From NCBI GenBank assembly GCA_963971425.1, contig OZ020517.1, positions 28,538,668 to 28,602,667 of the forward strand: a stretch of 64,000 nt of DNA, given 5' to 3'. Shown one piece after another: positions 46,832 through 58,265 of this stretch. The notes below the pieces were generated by a model. It saw only the letters and a list, made by a program, of their open reading frames with translations. It had not been told where the DNA came from and did not search any database. The stretch comes from Bryoerythrophyllum caledonicum. Lineage: Eukaryota > Streptophyta > Bryopsida > Pottiales > Pottiaceae. Position 1 is the stretch's first letter. Each line of letters starts with the position of its first letter. Both the position numbers and the translations under genes were made by a program.

Positions 46832-46835
46832 TTAA

Positions 46836-47639
46836 GTAACACACATCTTCTAGCAAAAGTGTCGCCTCTACTCACTGGAGAAGTTATCTATTTCATGTGG
46901 AAAACGATGGGTTTACAAGCTGCTACTCTATTGACCTTATATAGTGGAGATTCAAAAGTAGTGTATTTCATATGTTTGAGAGGTTATTAATTTTCAAGCA
47001 AGTGTGTGCTAGTCAATGCACGCATGTAAAGTTCCAATTAGTGTAGGGATTCAAACTACTCTGAAGTGATTGTTGTAGTATTAGACCATGGTGGATATCG
47101 TTTCAAACTCATATCTTTTGCTTTGGAATTTGCCTAAGAATTGAATTCTAAGGGGGGTTTCACACATGGACCATGGTACCAAGGTATCAAAGGACAAAAC
47201 TATGCCCAGGTGCCAAGTTTTTGAGTTGAAAAAAAAATACTATAATATAAAATTTGTGAAGTTGGCACCGTCCTTGTGTAAAAGCCCAAGGTACCAAGTT
47301 GAGAGGCCGTGACCCATATCATTTGGAGAATTCCAAGTCAATTTTACTTCTTAAGGATTTTACTTTTGTGAAACTTTCTTCTCTCGCATTTTCTAGCCCT
47401 AGAGCCTACAAGATAACACATTTTTGGTAAAAAAAATCAAGAAAATGGTCAAAATGCTCATCTCACAAAAAATTCCAGCACTAGCACATTAAAATTCACG
47501 TAAAAAATTTGGGTTAGAATTTTGGATAAATAAGTTGGGAAAAAATATTTCAAGCTAAAATAAGTTTACTGTTCTAATCTAACAATTGAGAATCATCTTG
47601 TTAAATCTTAATATTTTAATGAAAAATTGTTTGGCACCT
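46836..47639. other. AT-rich, no recognisable gene
   Basis: Nothing supportable. It leads into the decayed Ty3/gypsy pol. Confidence 0.5.
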
Positions 47640-50366
47640 CCGTAAGAGTTTGGTCTGAACAACAATAGGAATCCAATTCTTATTTGTAAAAAATAAAGAT
47701 GGCACCAATCTTATTTGTAAAAAATAAGGATGGCTCGCTGCGGATGTGCGTGGACTATCGAGGTTTTAACAAGGTGACAAGGAAAAATCGATATCCGTTA
47801 CCCTTTATATCTAGTCTTCTAGAACAACTTGGACATGCAAGGATTTTTACAAAAATTGATCTAAGGGGAGCTTACAATCTCGTACAAATCAAGGAAGAAG
47901 ACAAATGGAAGACAATTTCTATACAAGGTATGGCCATTTTGAGTATAATGTCATGCCCTTTGGTTTTACCAATACTCCGGCGGTCTTTCAACACATGATG
48001 AATGACATCTTTTGGGGACACCTTGACGATTATGTTGTCATCTATCTGTATGATATTTTGATATCTTCTAAGAACGAAGAAGAGCATGAGAAGCATGTTC
48101 GTTTGGTCCTCAAAAAATTATGCGAGCGAGGAATCTACGCCAAGTTGGAGAAGTGCTTATTTTACCAAACCGAGATGGAGTTTTAAGGGTTCATTGCAAC
48201 CACAAAAGGCTTGAAGATGGACCCCAAGAAGGTGGAAGAAACCGTATCCTAGAAAGTTCCAAGGACAGTTCGAGACGTTCAATGTTTTCTTGGTTTTGTT
48301 AATTTATGTCGGATCTTTATTAAGAATTATTCTCAAATTACTGCCCGGCTCACTTCATTGACATGCAAGGACATTGAGCTTGAATGGTAATTTCTAGCGG
48401 AAAAAACATTTCAAGATCTCAAGACGACATTTACTACGGCACCAATCTTGGTACATCCGGATATTGCAAAGGCTTTCTATTTGGAACAAATGCTTCAGAT
48501 TCTGCTTTGGATGCTGTACTTTTGCAGATGGGCACATATAAGAAGCTTCATCCAATTGCATTCTATTCTTAAAAGTTCTCTACTGTTGAGATCAATTATT
48601 AGATTTACAATAAAGAACTTCTTGATATAGTAGATTCTTTCCATGAGTGGAGTCTTTTTCTCAAAGGAGCTTCACATCGAGTGAACGTATATACGAATCA
48701 CAAGAATTTGGAGTATTTCATGTCAGCTCAAGCTCTAAATCGTCGTCATGTTCGATGGAATATGTCGCTATCAAGATTTGTCTTTGCTATTATTTATCGG
48801 CCTAGAAAGCAGCAAGGGCTATCCGATGCATTATCAAGGAGATCGTATCTTGCCCCAAAGGTTGGAGAAGCAACATTTGACCAACAATGTATGACATTGT
48901 TGAAGCCAGAACAATTTAGGCTTTGCGCTGCTATTGTGCCTATGGATATTGACTTCCTCAACCAGGTACGTACCACAACCATGGAAGATTCAATAGCCCT
49001 TGATGTCAAGCAGCGTGTCAATGATGACAAGTTCATGGTGGAAGGAGATATTTTATACTTTTATATCTCAAAAGGACCAGCACAACTCACAATTCTTTAA
49101 TCTTGTCACGACTTTTCAGCTGCATGACATTTTAGATACAACAAGACATTGGAACTTATTTCCCAAGATTTTTGGTGGCCCCAAATGTGGAAGGATGTCA
49201 AGGATTTTGTCTTCTCTTGTGACATTTGTTCAAGATTCAAGAACCCTCGGCATCGCCCTTAAGGGCTTATGAAGTCATTGCCTATTCCACATCGACCATG
49301 GTCTTCCATTTCCATGGACTTCATTGTCGACCTGCCGCCATTGAATTCATTTGACAGCATCTTTGTTGTTGTAGATCGGCTTACGAAGATGGTGCATTTT
49401 GTCCCTTACAAGAAGACATCATCAAACAAAGACACAACAAGGTTCTTTCTTGATAATGTATATTGATAGCATGGTCTACCAGATGATATCTTGTTGGATC
49501 GAGGAATCCAATTCGTATCAAAGTTTTGGAGTTCTCTCTTTGAGATATTAAATGTAGATATCAAGCTCTCTTTGGCTTTTCATCCTCAAACTAACACTCA
49601 AACGAAACGAGTAAATCAAGTTTTGGAGCAATATTTATAATGCAACATTAACTATCAGCAAGATGATTGAACTGCATATCTACCGCTAGCCGAGTTTGCA
49701 TATAACAACATCCTTCATGTGTTGACTCATAAAACACCATTTTTTTCAATAATGGGTGCCATCCAAAGCTTGATTTATTAAGTCCATCAATGAATAACAA
49801 CCCATCAGCTGAAGAATTTGTGAATGAGCTATCCAAGCTTCAAACTACATTGAAGATTCAGCTGCAAAACGCCCAACAGGCTTACAAGGCGTCCACAGAT
49901 AGATTTCAAAGTCAAGCATCTACTTTCAAAGTTGGAGATAAAGTATTGCTGCTTCGATGGAATATCAAGACCAAGCGGCCATGTGATAAATTGGACAACT
50001 AGAGATTGGGACCATTTGTCATCCAAAAGCCAATCAATCCAGTGGCGTACCGTCTGGAATTACCCGTTGCTATGAAGGTACACCCAGTCTTTCATATCTC
50101 TTTGTTGCAGCCTTATCAAGAGTCATCTTTTCCTGGAAGAGTGCAAAGTCTGCCACCTTGTATTGAAATTGAGAAGCACGAGGAGTACGAGGTAGAAAAG
50201 ATACTAGATTCATGACGTAAGTGGGAAAAATTGGAATATTTAGAACATTGGAGCGGCTACGACATCAATGAACAAATGTCGGAACCAACAAACAATCTAA
50301 CTAATGCGCCGCAAAAGGTACAAGAGTTTTATCGTTGTTATCCTCAAAAACCTAAGCCCTTTTAAT
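47640..50366 (+). pseudogene. Ty3/gypsy chromovirus pol remnant: RT, RNase H, integrase, chromodomain
   Basis: Domains in order. Reverse transcriptase is at about 47700-48330 ([49 protein letters not shown]); its active site reads YLYD where YxDD is expected, so one catalytic Asp is lost. RNase H is at about 48440-48850 (YTNHKNLEYFM, RPRKQQGLSDALSR). Integrase is at about 49090-49980 ([44 protein letters not shown]). The linker [10 protein letters not shown] leads to a C-terminal chromodomain at about 50155-50366 ([22 protein letters not shown]), which defines chromoviruses. There are a frameshift near 47925 and many in-frame stops. No LTRs, gag or protease were found. It lacks all means to move. 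Confidence 0.92.
47650..47740 (+). repeat. About 31-bp tandem duplication at the start of the gypsy RT
   Basis: CCAATTCTTATTTGTAAAAA and CCAATCTTATTTGTAAAAAA follow each other directly, each continuing into AAGATGGC or AGGATGGC. It duplicates the [10 protein letters not shown] codons. Confidence 0.7.
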
Positions 50367-51130
50367 AATAGCCTCTCAATGGGGTTCCTTCTCCTTGAAG
50401 CCTTTTAATCCTTACCCTAACAAAGAAGGGGAGGAAGGCCCCTCTAAAGAAGAGGTTAGAGAATATAAGTCCATCGCTTAAGCTCATTCTTGAATGTCTA
50501 TAGCTTGCTCTCTTTCAGATTTCATGTTATGGACAACATGAAATAAATACCATACCAGTCATGTCATCCCAACCTAATAACTCACGAAGATGACCCTGAG
50601 ACAAAGAGCCACGTGTGCCACAAAGAAGACAGAGGATACCTAGTAACAAGTCGCTAGTTATCATGTTTGAGGTAGAGCCTGCCAATGATGGCCATCCTGA
50701 AGGAGTGTTTGCAGGAAACTTTCACAATGAAGACACCGAGGTTCATGCGTGGTTGGAAGTCAAAGGCATAGGACACTATCGATGGCTATAAGGGCCAATG
50801 AATCACTTGCCTCATGAACGGCAGCTGGAGTATATAGCCGACACTATGCAACTTTTTGCGCTAGTATCGACTTGCAACAACACCGCTTCTTGGAGACCTT
50901 GAAGCTAAAATAAGGGGTAATGTTAGGGACATTGCTTGTAGAACCTTCTAGCAAGTTTGTAGAACCTTCTAGGAATAAGTCTTAGAACCTTAGATGCCAC
51001 ATTTAACTAAATCTAGACTTTAGGATGAAATCTAGACTCTGGCACAATATTATGTACAGGATACTAGACCCAAAAACACTATCAATGTTACCATTATAGC
51101 AAAGTATTGAAAAATATTACAATAAATGAG
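50367..51130. other. No recognisable gene
   Basis: Probably untranslated or LTR-derived sequence of the gypsy element. The phrase TTGTAGAACCTTCTAG occurs twice at 50936-50975. Confidence 0.45.
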
Positions 51131-51555
51131 CACGAAGAAAGACAGTAATAGCCATTGAGTTGTTATCATGGGTCAAAACTGAATGAGAAACTGATCAAAT
51201 GACAGTTACATAGAGGGATCTCCCTATAAATACATACATTGATAGATCTGCCCATCCATGAAACACATTATCAAGTAAGCATAAAAATAATAGGCGTTCA
51301 AGTAGGGCGCAAAGATAGACAATATTAGCCATTGAATAGTTATTATGGATCACCAATACACAATAAGAAACTTATCAAATGATAGCTACATAGAGGGATC
51401 TTCCTATAGATACATTGATAGATCTACCGATCTTTGAAACACATTTACTAGTAAGCATTAAAGTAATAGGTGTTCAAGGGCAATCGAAGAAAGACAGTAA
51501 TACTCATTGAAGACTTTATTCATAAATCAAAAGTGAATGAGAAGCTGTGGCAAAA
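51131..51555. repeat. 177-bp tandem repeat, about 2.4 copies
   Basis: Units begin at 51131, 51309 and 51485 (GAAGAAAGACAGTAATA-like). They share AATGAGAAACTGATCAAATG and TACATAGAGGGATCT. Each also contains a GATAGATCTRCCGATC-like palindromic word, related to the motif in the introns of the adjacent gene. Confidence 0.8.
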
Positions 51556-51701
51556 CAAAAATGGTAAAACCAATCATGTAATGTAGTTTAGTTCTACAAA
51601 GTTTGCAGTACTCGGTCACTGTGCCATGATTCAAGCAGTCTTCGTTTGTACTTTCCATCCATCTGATGTTGACGTAGATAGTTTTTCACCGAGGCATAAG
51701 A

Positions 51702-52223
51702 TCACAGCGGAAGGATGAACGGAATCAATGCTATAGTAATATTTGGTATGACATTGGATGCATTGGGCAAGACCATTTCACCACGCCAAGGCTTCGGAAA
51801 GTAGCAAGCCATGTCTCCGTTAAAGACATGCCGCATTGGTTGATCATCAACCATCAACACTTTGTCAGGAAGGCAAGTTTTCTTTGTCTTTTGGTCTATT
51901 GATAGTCTTCGAAGAACCTTGTAACAGTAAGGATAAAATTGTGGCCTTGAGCACTTGTTTCGTCCAAAAACGAAGAGAAGTTTCGACCTTATGTCATCAA
52001 GGAGGAGCACTTGAAGAACCCTCTTCAGCCGTCCGGGGACCATGGACGACCATATACCAACATGGAAGGACCTCAATAGGATTTGGAAGAACTCTATGAG
52101 ACCAGGTCGAACAATAATGTTGTTGTGATCGAAGCGTCGGGGGGTGCAGTTATAGTATTGCTCAAAGCAAAGCAATCCGTTCACAGACAATACGATTACT
52201 TTTTTTGAGTCGTCGCGGACTTG
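51702..52223 (-). pseudogene. Second FCP1/NIF-type HAD-like domain, catalytic Asps lost
   Basis: After an acceptor-like TTCGCAG at 52229-52224 the frame reads QVRDDSKKVIVLSVNGLLCF, then FHVGIWSSMVPGRLKRVLQ and KVLMVDDQPMRHVFNGDMAC. This follows the order of FCP1/NLI-interacting-factor (NIF) phosphatase domains: motif I DxDx(T/V), the W-(S/T) motif II, then the late VDD motif. Motif I here is SVNG, so the nucleophile Asp is Ser and the second Asp is Asn, and catalysis is not expected. It resembles the domain in the exon just upstream, so the two arose by duplication. Whether it is a further exon of the same gene or a separate copy is open: the joint with 52396 is not in phase through any obvious donor. 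Confidence 0.6.
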
Positions 52224-52395
52224 CTGCGAACATAACAAAAGAGAAGAGCTGGAAGTTAGATGGGAAAATATTCCTATCTAGGCATCACAGAAAGAGAGGA
52301 CATGAAGCGTGTTACATGTGGTAGTTGTAAACCATTGACAAGGATATATTAAAGCCATATTAACAAATAAACAAATCACCGATAGCAGTGCTTAG

Positions 52396-53081
52396 TCAGT
52401 GAAATTTTCCATTCTTGAAATCCCATAGTTTAGAACACCCTAATACGATATTACGTGCGATGGTAGACTTCCTAAATCCAGTACTAGCCCCACATCTTGA
52501 AAGAGGATTCTCTCGAACAAAATCAGCAACAGGGAGCTTAGAGGCAATCATAATCTGCAGCCACAGAAGCATACTGTTCATGAGGAACCGGTCCGGCGAT
52601 TCACCAGACCACTCCGAAGGATGATCAGCGTTGAACTGCCCGTTGATGAGGTTCTTCTCTGGGCTGTCATCAACAAGCAATGCCCGATCAAGGTCCACAT
52701 GCTCAAGAACACCTCTAAGTTTTCTAAGATCTTTCATCATGTACTTCTTGTCTGTCTTGCCCTTGCTTCTAGGAAAGGAAGAAAACGTCACATCGTTCTG
52801 TGACAGAACCGGCAGCTGCTCTCGTTTGAAAGAAGAACCAGACAGAATACAGTCTAACATGAATTCAATGTTTCTCGGAATGGCGCAACTCCATACCACA
52901 ACATTAGCCTTACTCCACAACCAGTGCAAAAACGGAACACAGTCGGGTCTAGGGATACAACCGCGACCACTATAAGTTCTGTGGACCAGAAATCCATTCA
53001 AGTCCAGGATGACCGTGTACCTCAGATCCATTACCTTTGCAGAGCGAGGGGCGACAGTCAGAGCGGGTGGAGGTATTTCAG
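52396..53081 (-). pseudogene. Exon 5: FCP1/NIF-type HAD-like pseudophosphatase domain
   Basis: The joint with exon 4 is exact (phase 1, acceptor GCTGCAG): GRPSTEAEIPPPALTVAPRS is continuous across it. The domain begins TVILDLNGFLVHRTYS, where motif I is DLNG instead of DxDx(T/V): the first Asp is kept and the second is Asn. It continues PDCVPFLHWLWSKANVVVWS (motif II) and ALLVDDSPEKNLINGQ (late motif). Plant FCP1-like proteins with DLNG at this site are known. Loss of the second Asp should abolish phosphatase activity, so a binding role is more likely. The exon ends at a TGA at 52396. Confidence 0.65.
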
Positions 53082-53088
53082 CTGCAGC

Positions 53089-53363
53089 GAACCAAAGAGC
53101 AAGCGTTAGTAGAAAGCAAAGGACATCAAAAGATCTTCCTATCTAACAATATAGAGCACCAAAAGGAGGAGGTTCGGACATCGAAAGATCTTCCTATCAA
53201 GATCTATAAAGCACCAAATGAAGGAGGCGAGGACATCAGAAGATCTTCCCATCTAGATATATAGAGCACCAAGAAGGCGATGACATCAGAAGATATTTCC
53301 ATCTATCGAAACATCGCAAAAAAAGGAGAGTAGTGAAGGTAGAGCGGCTTCCAAGAGATGTAC
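53089..53363. repeat. Intron 4 with 55-bp tandem array around the palindromic core
   Basis: Units centred at about 53131, 53186, 53241 and 53291 contain (A/G)AAAGATCTTCC(T/C)ATCT and TATAGAGCACCAA. The array fills most of the 280-bp intron between GTACAT and GCTGCAG (minus strand). Confidence 0.85.
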
Positions 53364-54783
53364 CTTCAGTAGAGGGTCGACCACCAGAATGGGCACCGTA
53401 GCGTGCATTCATCTCCCCAACAGCAGCTTCATCATGAAGCAACTCCGAGTCGACCCTGTAATCCTGGCTAAACTTCAGTGAGTCTGAATCTGCATCATTG
53501 ACCACAGACTTCAACACGTTCGTAGGAGGACTGAAGGCCTGCAGAGATTCGCTGGCCTCATCGAATATCCCAGCCAACAATTCTTCCGCAATCTCCACAC
53601 CATCTCGGGAAGAAGTCCGAGCTTGAGGAGTTGGAGAAGACGCGAAGCAATCAGTAGCAAGAAGTCTGGCAAGTGTATGTGCGGCCGAGTGTTGCTCACG
53701 ATCCGAGATAGTCCCCAGTGCAGCGCTGGAACTAGGTTGAGATGATGCATCTACCTCCATTGGCATCGCGCCGGACATAGGACGCTGAACATCGTCCGAT
53801 GGAACTTTCGGTGGAGATAAACGTACAATCGAACATGTCACTCTCGTCCTAGAGCCAGATTTCCCCGGGGTATACTCCGTCGTGTATATAAATACTGGCT
53901 TCTTATATTTTGAAACAATTGGTTTCGGCAACGGCGCAACAACTGCCTCGATGTCCTGTGGCAGCTTTTCAACAAGGGCCTCAATAGAGTTGTCCTCGAT
54001 GCCTTCATCGGCCGTTCCACTCACACCTCCATGCTCGATGTCGGACAACGACGTCACTCCATCCATTGCCTCGGTATGAGCAACAAGAGTTTGGAGTGAG
54101 CCGCTGCATCATACTCGAGAACTGTGCGGAAAGGAGCCTTCTCCTATAGGAGCCTGAGACGGTAGAAACTCGTCATGCTGATGGGGTAGCGGCTCCTTCG
54201 AGACTTTCTTCTTTAAGATCTTACTCTTTCGAGGCTGCCGAACTTGGACCTCCTCCTCCTCGTCCTCCGGCTCGTCCTCTCGCTCGTCCTCTAGCTCGTC
54301 CTCTCGCTCGTCCCCCCCCTCGTCCTCTGGCTCGTCCTCCCGCTCGTCCTCCGGCTCGTCCTCCCCCTCGTCCTCCGTGCTCAATTCTTCATCAGATGGC
54401 TCTTGCCGACGTTTCATCCGCGTCTCCGGGTTGATGTCCTCCTCCTCATCTTTGTTCTCCTGCTCTTCCTCCTCGTCCTCATTTGCCTCCTCTCTCTGCG
54501 TTTGCCCGGACGCCACAATCACCTCTTGCTCGTCGGCAGAGACCAAATTCTTACGATCGTGCCCTCTCTTGGAGGCCCGCTCCTTCTTCCTGGGCTGTCT
54601 ATCCCTGGGCTCTATCATCATGGGCTCCTTCATCCTGGGCTGCTTCTTCCTGGTTCGTTTCTCTTGTTCTGGAACTGTTACAGCAGCCACTTTTCGAGAG
54701 TCCCAAATACCTGTGGCCGTCCTTATGGCATCCAGACGTTCATCCTTCGAATAGACGACCTCGATGACTTGCGCGCCATTTGT
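53364..54783 (-). pseudogene. Exon 4: end of methyltransferase-like fold, basic and acidic low-complexity tracts
   Basis: It starts after TTGCAG with TNGAQVIEVVYSKDERLDAI. A Lys/Arg-rich segment with repeated RKK motifs follows, then about 90 residues dominated by Glu and Asp; at 54255-54380 the DNA repeats 18-bp units of the GACGAG/GAGGAC kind. One TGA at 54111-54109 interrupts the frame, followed in frame by LQTLVAHTEAMDGVTSLSD, so a single CGA-to-TGA change is a likely cause. The acidic tract resembles those of chromatin proteins, but low complexity proves nothing. Confidence 0.55.
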
Positions 54784-54902
54784 CTGCAAGCAAAATCGAG
54801 CGACACAAATGAGAACCTGGAATGCCAACAAGCACAATGCATCAACAAGAATCACACACATCATAGCATACCATGGGGAGATCGAAATATATTCCTATCC
54901 AC
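54784..54902. other. Intron 3 (119 bp) with one palindromic core
   Basis: It begins GTGGATAGG on the minus strand and holds GATAGGAATATATTTCGATC within its first 25 bases. It ends TTTTGCTTGCAG. The donor GTGGAT is weak and the flanking exons are out of phase through it. Confidence 0.6.
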
Positions 54903-56352
54903 TTATCAAACCAAGCCAGATTATTGCAGGGCCTCCACCGATGTTCACAATGACATTCTTAGGCGCCGCAAGTGTCCCAATAATATCATCAACCGCGTCG
55001 ATATTGAAATTCGCCCACCTGAGCTGATTCCACTGCGTTGACGCATTCTTGAAATCCGATGCGGATACTACAGACTTGAATGGCATGTCGTTCCCAAAGA
55101 AACGACGAAAGGATGCCGTAGGCTGGCAACCCTGTTCATTCCCATAGACAAAATTGAAGTAGAGAAGAAGTGTCAGTTCAGGAGTTGGAGGTCTCTTGAA
55201 GCCCTCAGTACCCTCCGTGATATATAATGTCGATAAAAAATTCCATGGTTTGATCTGGTGAACCGTCGAACCCTTCTCCGCAATAGCATTTGCAACGTCC
55301 ACCATACCATCTCGGTCGGTGATAAACACGCCAGGATTACGAGCCCTCCGAAATTGATGCTCATCCTTGTACTCCATGGCCTGCAAAGTTCTCACGACCC
55401 GCTTATAGATCCCGTAGAAATCCGATTCACGGCCAATATCTCGATCAACGAAGCAGGAAACAAACACCACGTTTGCATCCATCGCCAACCATCCCTTCTC
55501 CAATAATGTGGACTAGTGGATAGACTTCTCAACATCCCCAGTAAGCCTGTCCATGGTGTTGCACCTATAAAAGGCAGAAAACGACTCAACGGCAGTCGAC
55601 GGCTCGGGCAAACGCTCCTACGATGAAATTTGCCTCTGCTGATCGAAGAGCAACTTCAGAACGGCTGGAAAGTCTTCTGGCTTCAAGGATGGCGCCAAGT
55701 TATTTCCTCGCTTTGCAAAGAACTTAATGCCACCCTTATCCTTCATCAACTTGTCATACCAAGACTCAACGACAAACTCCGAGACCTTGAATTCATTGAC
55801 CGCAACACCGTACTCCGTCTCCGTATAAGACACATCCTTCTGAGTCTTTGACTTCAACGGCTTCGACTTAAAGTAGTGCATAAACTCATTTTTAATGAGT
55901 CTCTTCTTCTTCTCGATGTTGCACCAATATTCAAATCCCTTAAGTACAAGAGCCTTCTTCGTGGACTTGGTCGACTTAATCGAGCACTTCTTCTTCATGA
56001 CCAGCTTAGCAACTATGTCAATATCGGTCTCCCACATGGCATACAGCGGCTGAAGATCGGCCTTTCTCAAGGCCCTACTTTGGTACCGCCTTTGCTTTGC
56101 CCTCTCCCTCCTCACCACAACATCCGTATCATCGGCCTCGTCGGCAGAGTCGCCGTCCGCACCGCCAGGAAAAGTGCATTGCACCCCGTATGGATCAGGT
56201 AGTAGACCACTAATCCAGTTCTCCTGGATGCTAAGCCAGGTCTGATAAACCCGCTCATCAACGAAGAGAAGCGGCAGCTTTGGCTGACCAGTGGCATCAT
56301 CTTTTGTGAAGTCATTCTTCGTGAAAACAGCGAGAACCTTATCTAGCCAAGC
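54903..56352 (-). pseudogene. Exon 3: large unrecognised exon ending in a Rossmann-like motif
   Basis: It opens in phase 0 after CGTGCAG (AWLDKVLAVFTKNDFTKDDA). The middle is Lys-rich. It continues through two TAG codons (55620-55618 and 55515-55513) in one frame: GLAMDANV-like text resumes as KGWLAMDANVVFVSCFVDRD, then NIDAVDDIIGTLAAPKNVIV and NIGGGPAIIWLGL. The Gly-rich GGGP following a beta-strand-like NVIVNI is the reason for suggesting a SAM-binding fold. No catalytic NPPF/DPPY or PC motif was found. Confidence 0.5.
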
Positions 56353-56905
56353 CTGCACGAAAAAATCGATACAAAAAACATCATCAGAGACTCGGATCGA
56401 AGAAAGCACGAGGGTATGATAGGAAGATCTTCCCATCCAGTGGGACGCTGAAGATAGGAAGATCTTTCGATCTATAAGAATGACGCAAAGTCTAGAGGCA
56501 GAGAAGATAGGAAGATCTTTCGATCTAAAAGAATGATGCGAAGTCTAGAGGCAGAGAAGATAGGAAGATCTTTCGATCTACAAGAATGATGCGAAGTCTA
56601 GAGGCAAAGAAGATAGGAAGATCTTTCGATCTATAAGAATGACGCGATGTCTAGAGGCAGCGAAGTTAGAGCATACACTAATGCAACGGGGTCAAAAGGT
56701 GCATGGGAAAATCCTTAGAACGACAACATCCAACAATAATAACAGACGTCAAAGGACACTGCGGATAGAAAGATATTTTGATCTCTGTGACCACTGCGGT
56801 GATTAGAGGACCCTTGGGATAGGAATATATTCCGATAAATTCCGTGGTAAACATCATAACAACGCGGACAAGAAAATGCAATTTAACAAATGGTTTCAGG
56901 CTTAC
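56353..56905. repeat. Intron 2 with a 53-bp tandem array and single palindromic cores
   Basis: AAGATAGGAAGATCTTTCGATCT-type units start at 56451, 56504, 56557 and 56610 (period 53). Further single cores lie at 56418 (GATAGGAAGATCTTCCCATC), 56765 (GATAGAAAGATATTTTGATC) and 56820 (GATAGGAATATATTCCGAT with one extra base before it). The intron starts GTAAGC and ends CGTGCAG on the minus strand. Confidence 0.88.
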
Positions 56906-58257
56906 ATTGAATTGAGGCGAGTGTGCCAAACCATTTGGAGACGGCTTTGGACACCGTGCCTGGGCCCAACTCTTCCGTGTAAGTCCTAGTTGAGTAAGAT
57001 AGTTGCTCTCCGCCCTAACTCCGGCCAGATCTTGGTTAAGGATTCTTGAGTAATAGATTAACTTCCCAAAGTTGGCTGGATCTACCCAAACGATGGTAAT
57101 TATGAAACTTTGTGCGTCGACTAGTTCATCATCACTAAGAGACTTCTCGGCAATAAGGACGTTATGAGCAGCGACGCAGTGTTGCCCACCGATGATAACG
57201 TAGTGCGTATCATCTGTAATGTCCCGTCTTGTCGGCTTTGTCATAAAATACTCGAATAAACTATCGATGGGATCCACACCAAAGTCGTCAGCAGCAGGCT
57301 TGTTTTTAATCGGCATAACGTACAGATGCTGAAGCGAAGCTTGAAACGGCATCGTCCGCTTGTGGTCAACGATCTCGACAACACGTTTCTTCTCGAGCTT
57401 CCGATACCACCACCCCGGGTGTGGCTCTATGCAGACGTTGAATTCCGACGACGAGGTCAATCTTCGCATCGTCAAGTCTCTTTACCGGGCGCGTACCAAA
57501 TACATGCAGACTCGAGAATTCTTTCTCGTACAACGCCCTCACTTTCTATAGGTCCTGTGCCGAATACTTCGAAACAGAACTGCTCGATAACATCACGGCC
57601 TGAGCCAATGAGAAGTCTTCAATCTTGGGATCTGACTTCTTCCACTGTTTCTTCGTATCCCCAGCTCCTGAAGTCTCCCCAACTGCCTATGACGGCCTCT
57701 TCTTCTTTCTGGGAGGTGTAGGCGGATCTTGCTTGGCCAACTCGCTATTGGCAACATCACGACAAGCTCGGAGCTCCGCCCAACTATCAATAATTCGATC
57801 AACGTCAGGTCCTGTCCTAGCAATAGAAAAACCATGATCTCTGACCGAAGCACAAAGTCGGAGGACCATGTCCTTTGTTGATACAAAAAGGCCGTAGATC
57901 CTCGAACACTTCGCACTTGCAACAAACTCCTTAATTACAAGAACAACAGTGTCTGGAATTCCAGGCACGTCCACTACATCCAGCACCTCCATGTTCTGAA
58001 TCGTGAGCGCTATCGTTTCTTCACGTCCCTCGGCGACATCGGCTACAAACATAACTGGCGCAATTTGGATTGTCCGCTTCGAATCATCCCAAACCGAAGC
58101 GAGACCCCATTCGGTGACATTACTTGCTATGAACAAGGCGCTCGGTTTAGGTTCTTTGAATGTGCGGCTAACGGCCTTGACACCACAGTTCACCACATCA
58201 CGGAGGCAGTGAGGATGCCAGTCCTTGTTCATCTCCAACCACGGAATCAAGTTTGCA
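56906..58257 (-). pseudogene. Exon 2: unrecognised N-terminal region plus ParB-like motif
   Basis: The acceptor is AGCAG at 58262-58258 (NAGCAG, two in-frame choices). Text begins ANLIPWLEMNKDWHPHCLRD. TAG codons stand at 57689-57687 and 57548-57546, and the frame shifts by one base near 57460. The ParB/sulfiredoxin-like motif HYVIIGGQHCVAAHNVL lies at about 57210-57165. In real ParB-like proteins the Arg after the His contacts substrate; here it is Cys, so activity is doubtful. The frame then runs to the donor at 56906 without further stops. Confidence 0.55.
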
Positions 58258-58265
58258 CTGCTCAT

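Noticed and set aside
51131..51555. CRISPR-like array
   Set aside because: Units are 177 bp, contiguous and diverged, without unique spacers, in a plant-type genome.
58263..58265. ATG start of the large gene at 58265
   Set aside because: The ATG is the CAT target duplication of the CACTA element; AGCAG just after it is a splice acceptor.
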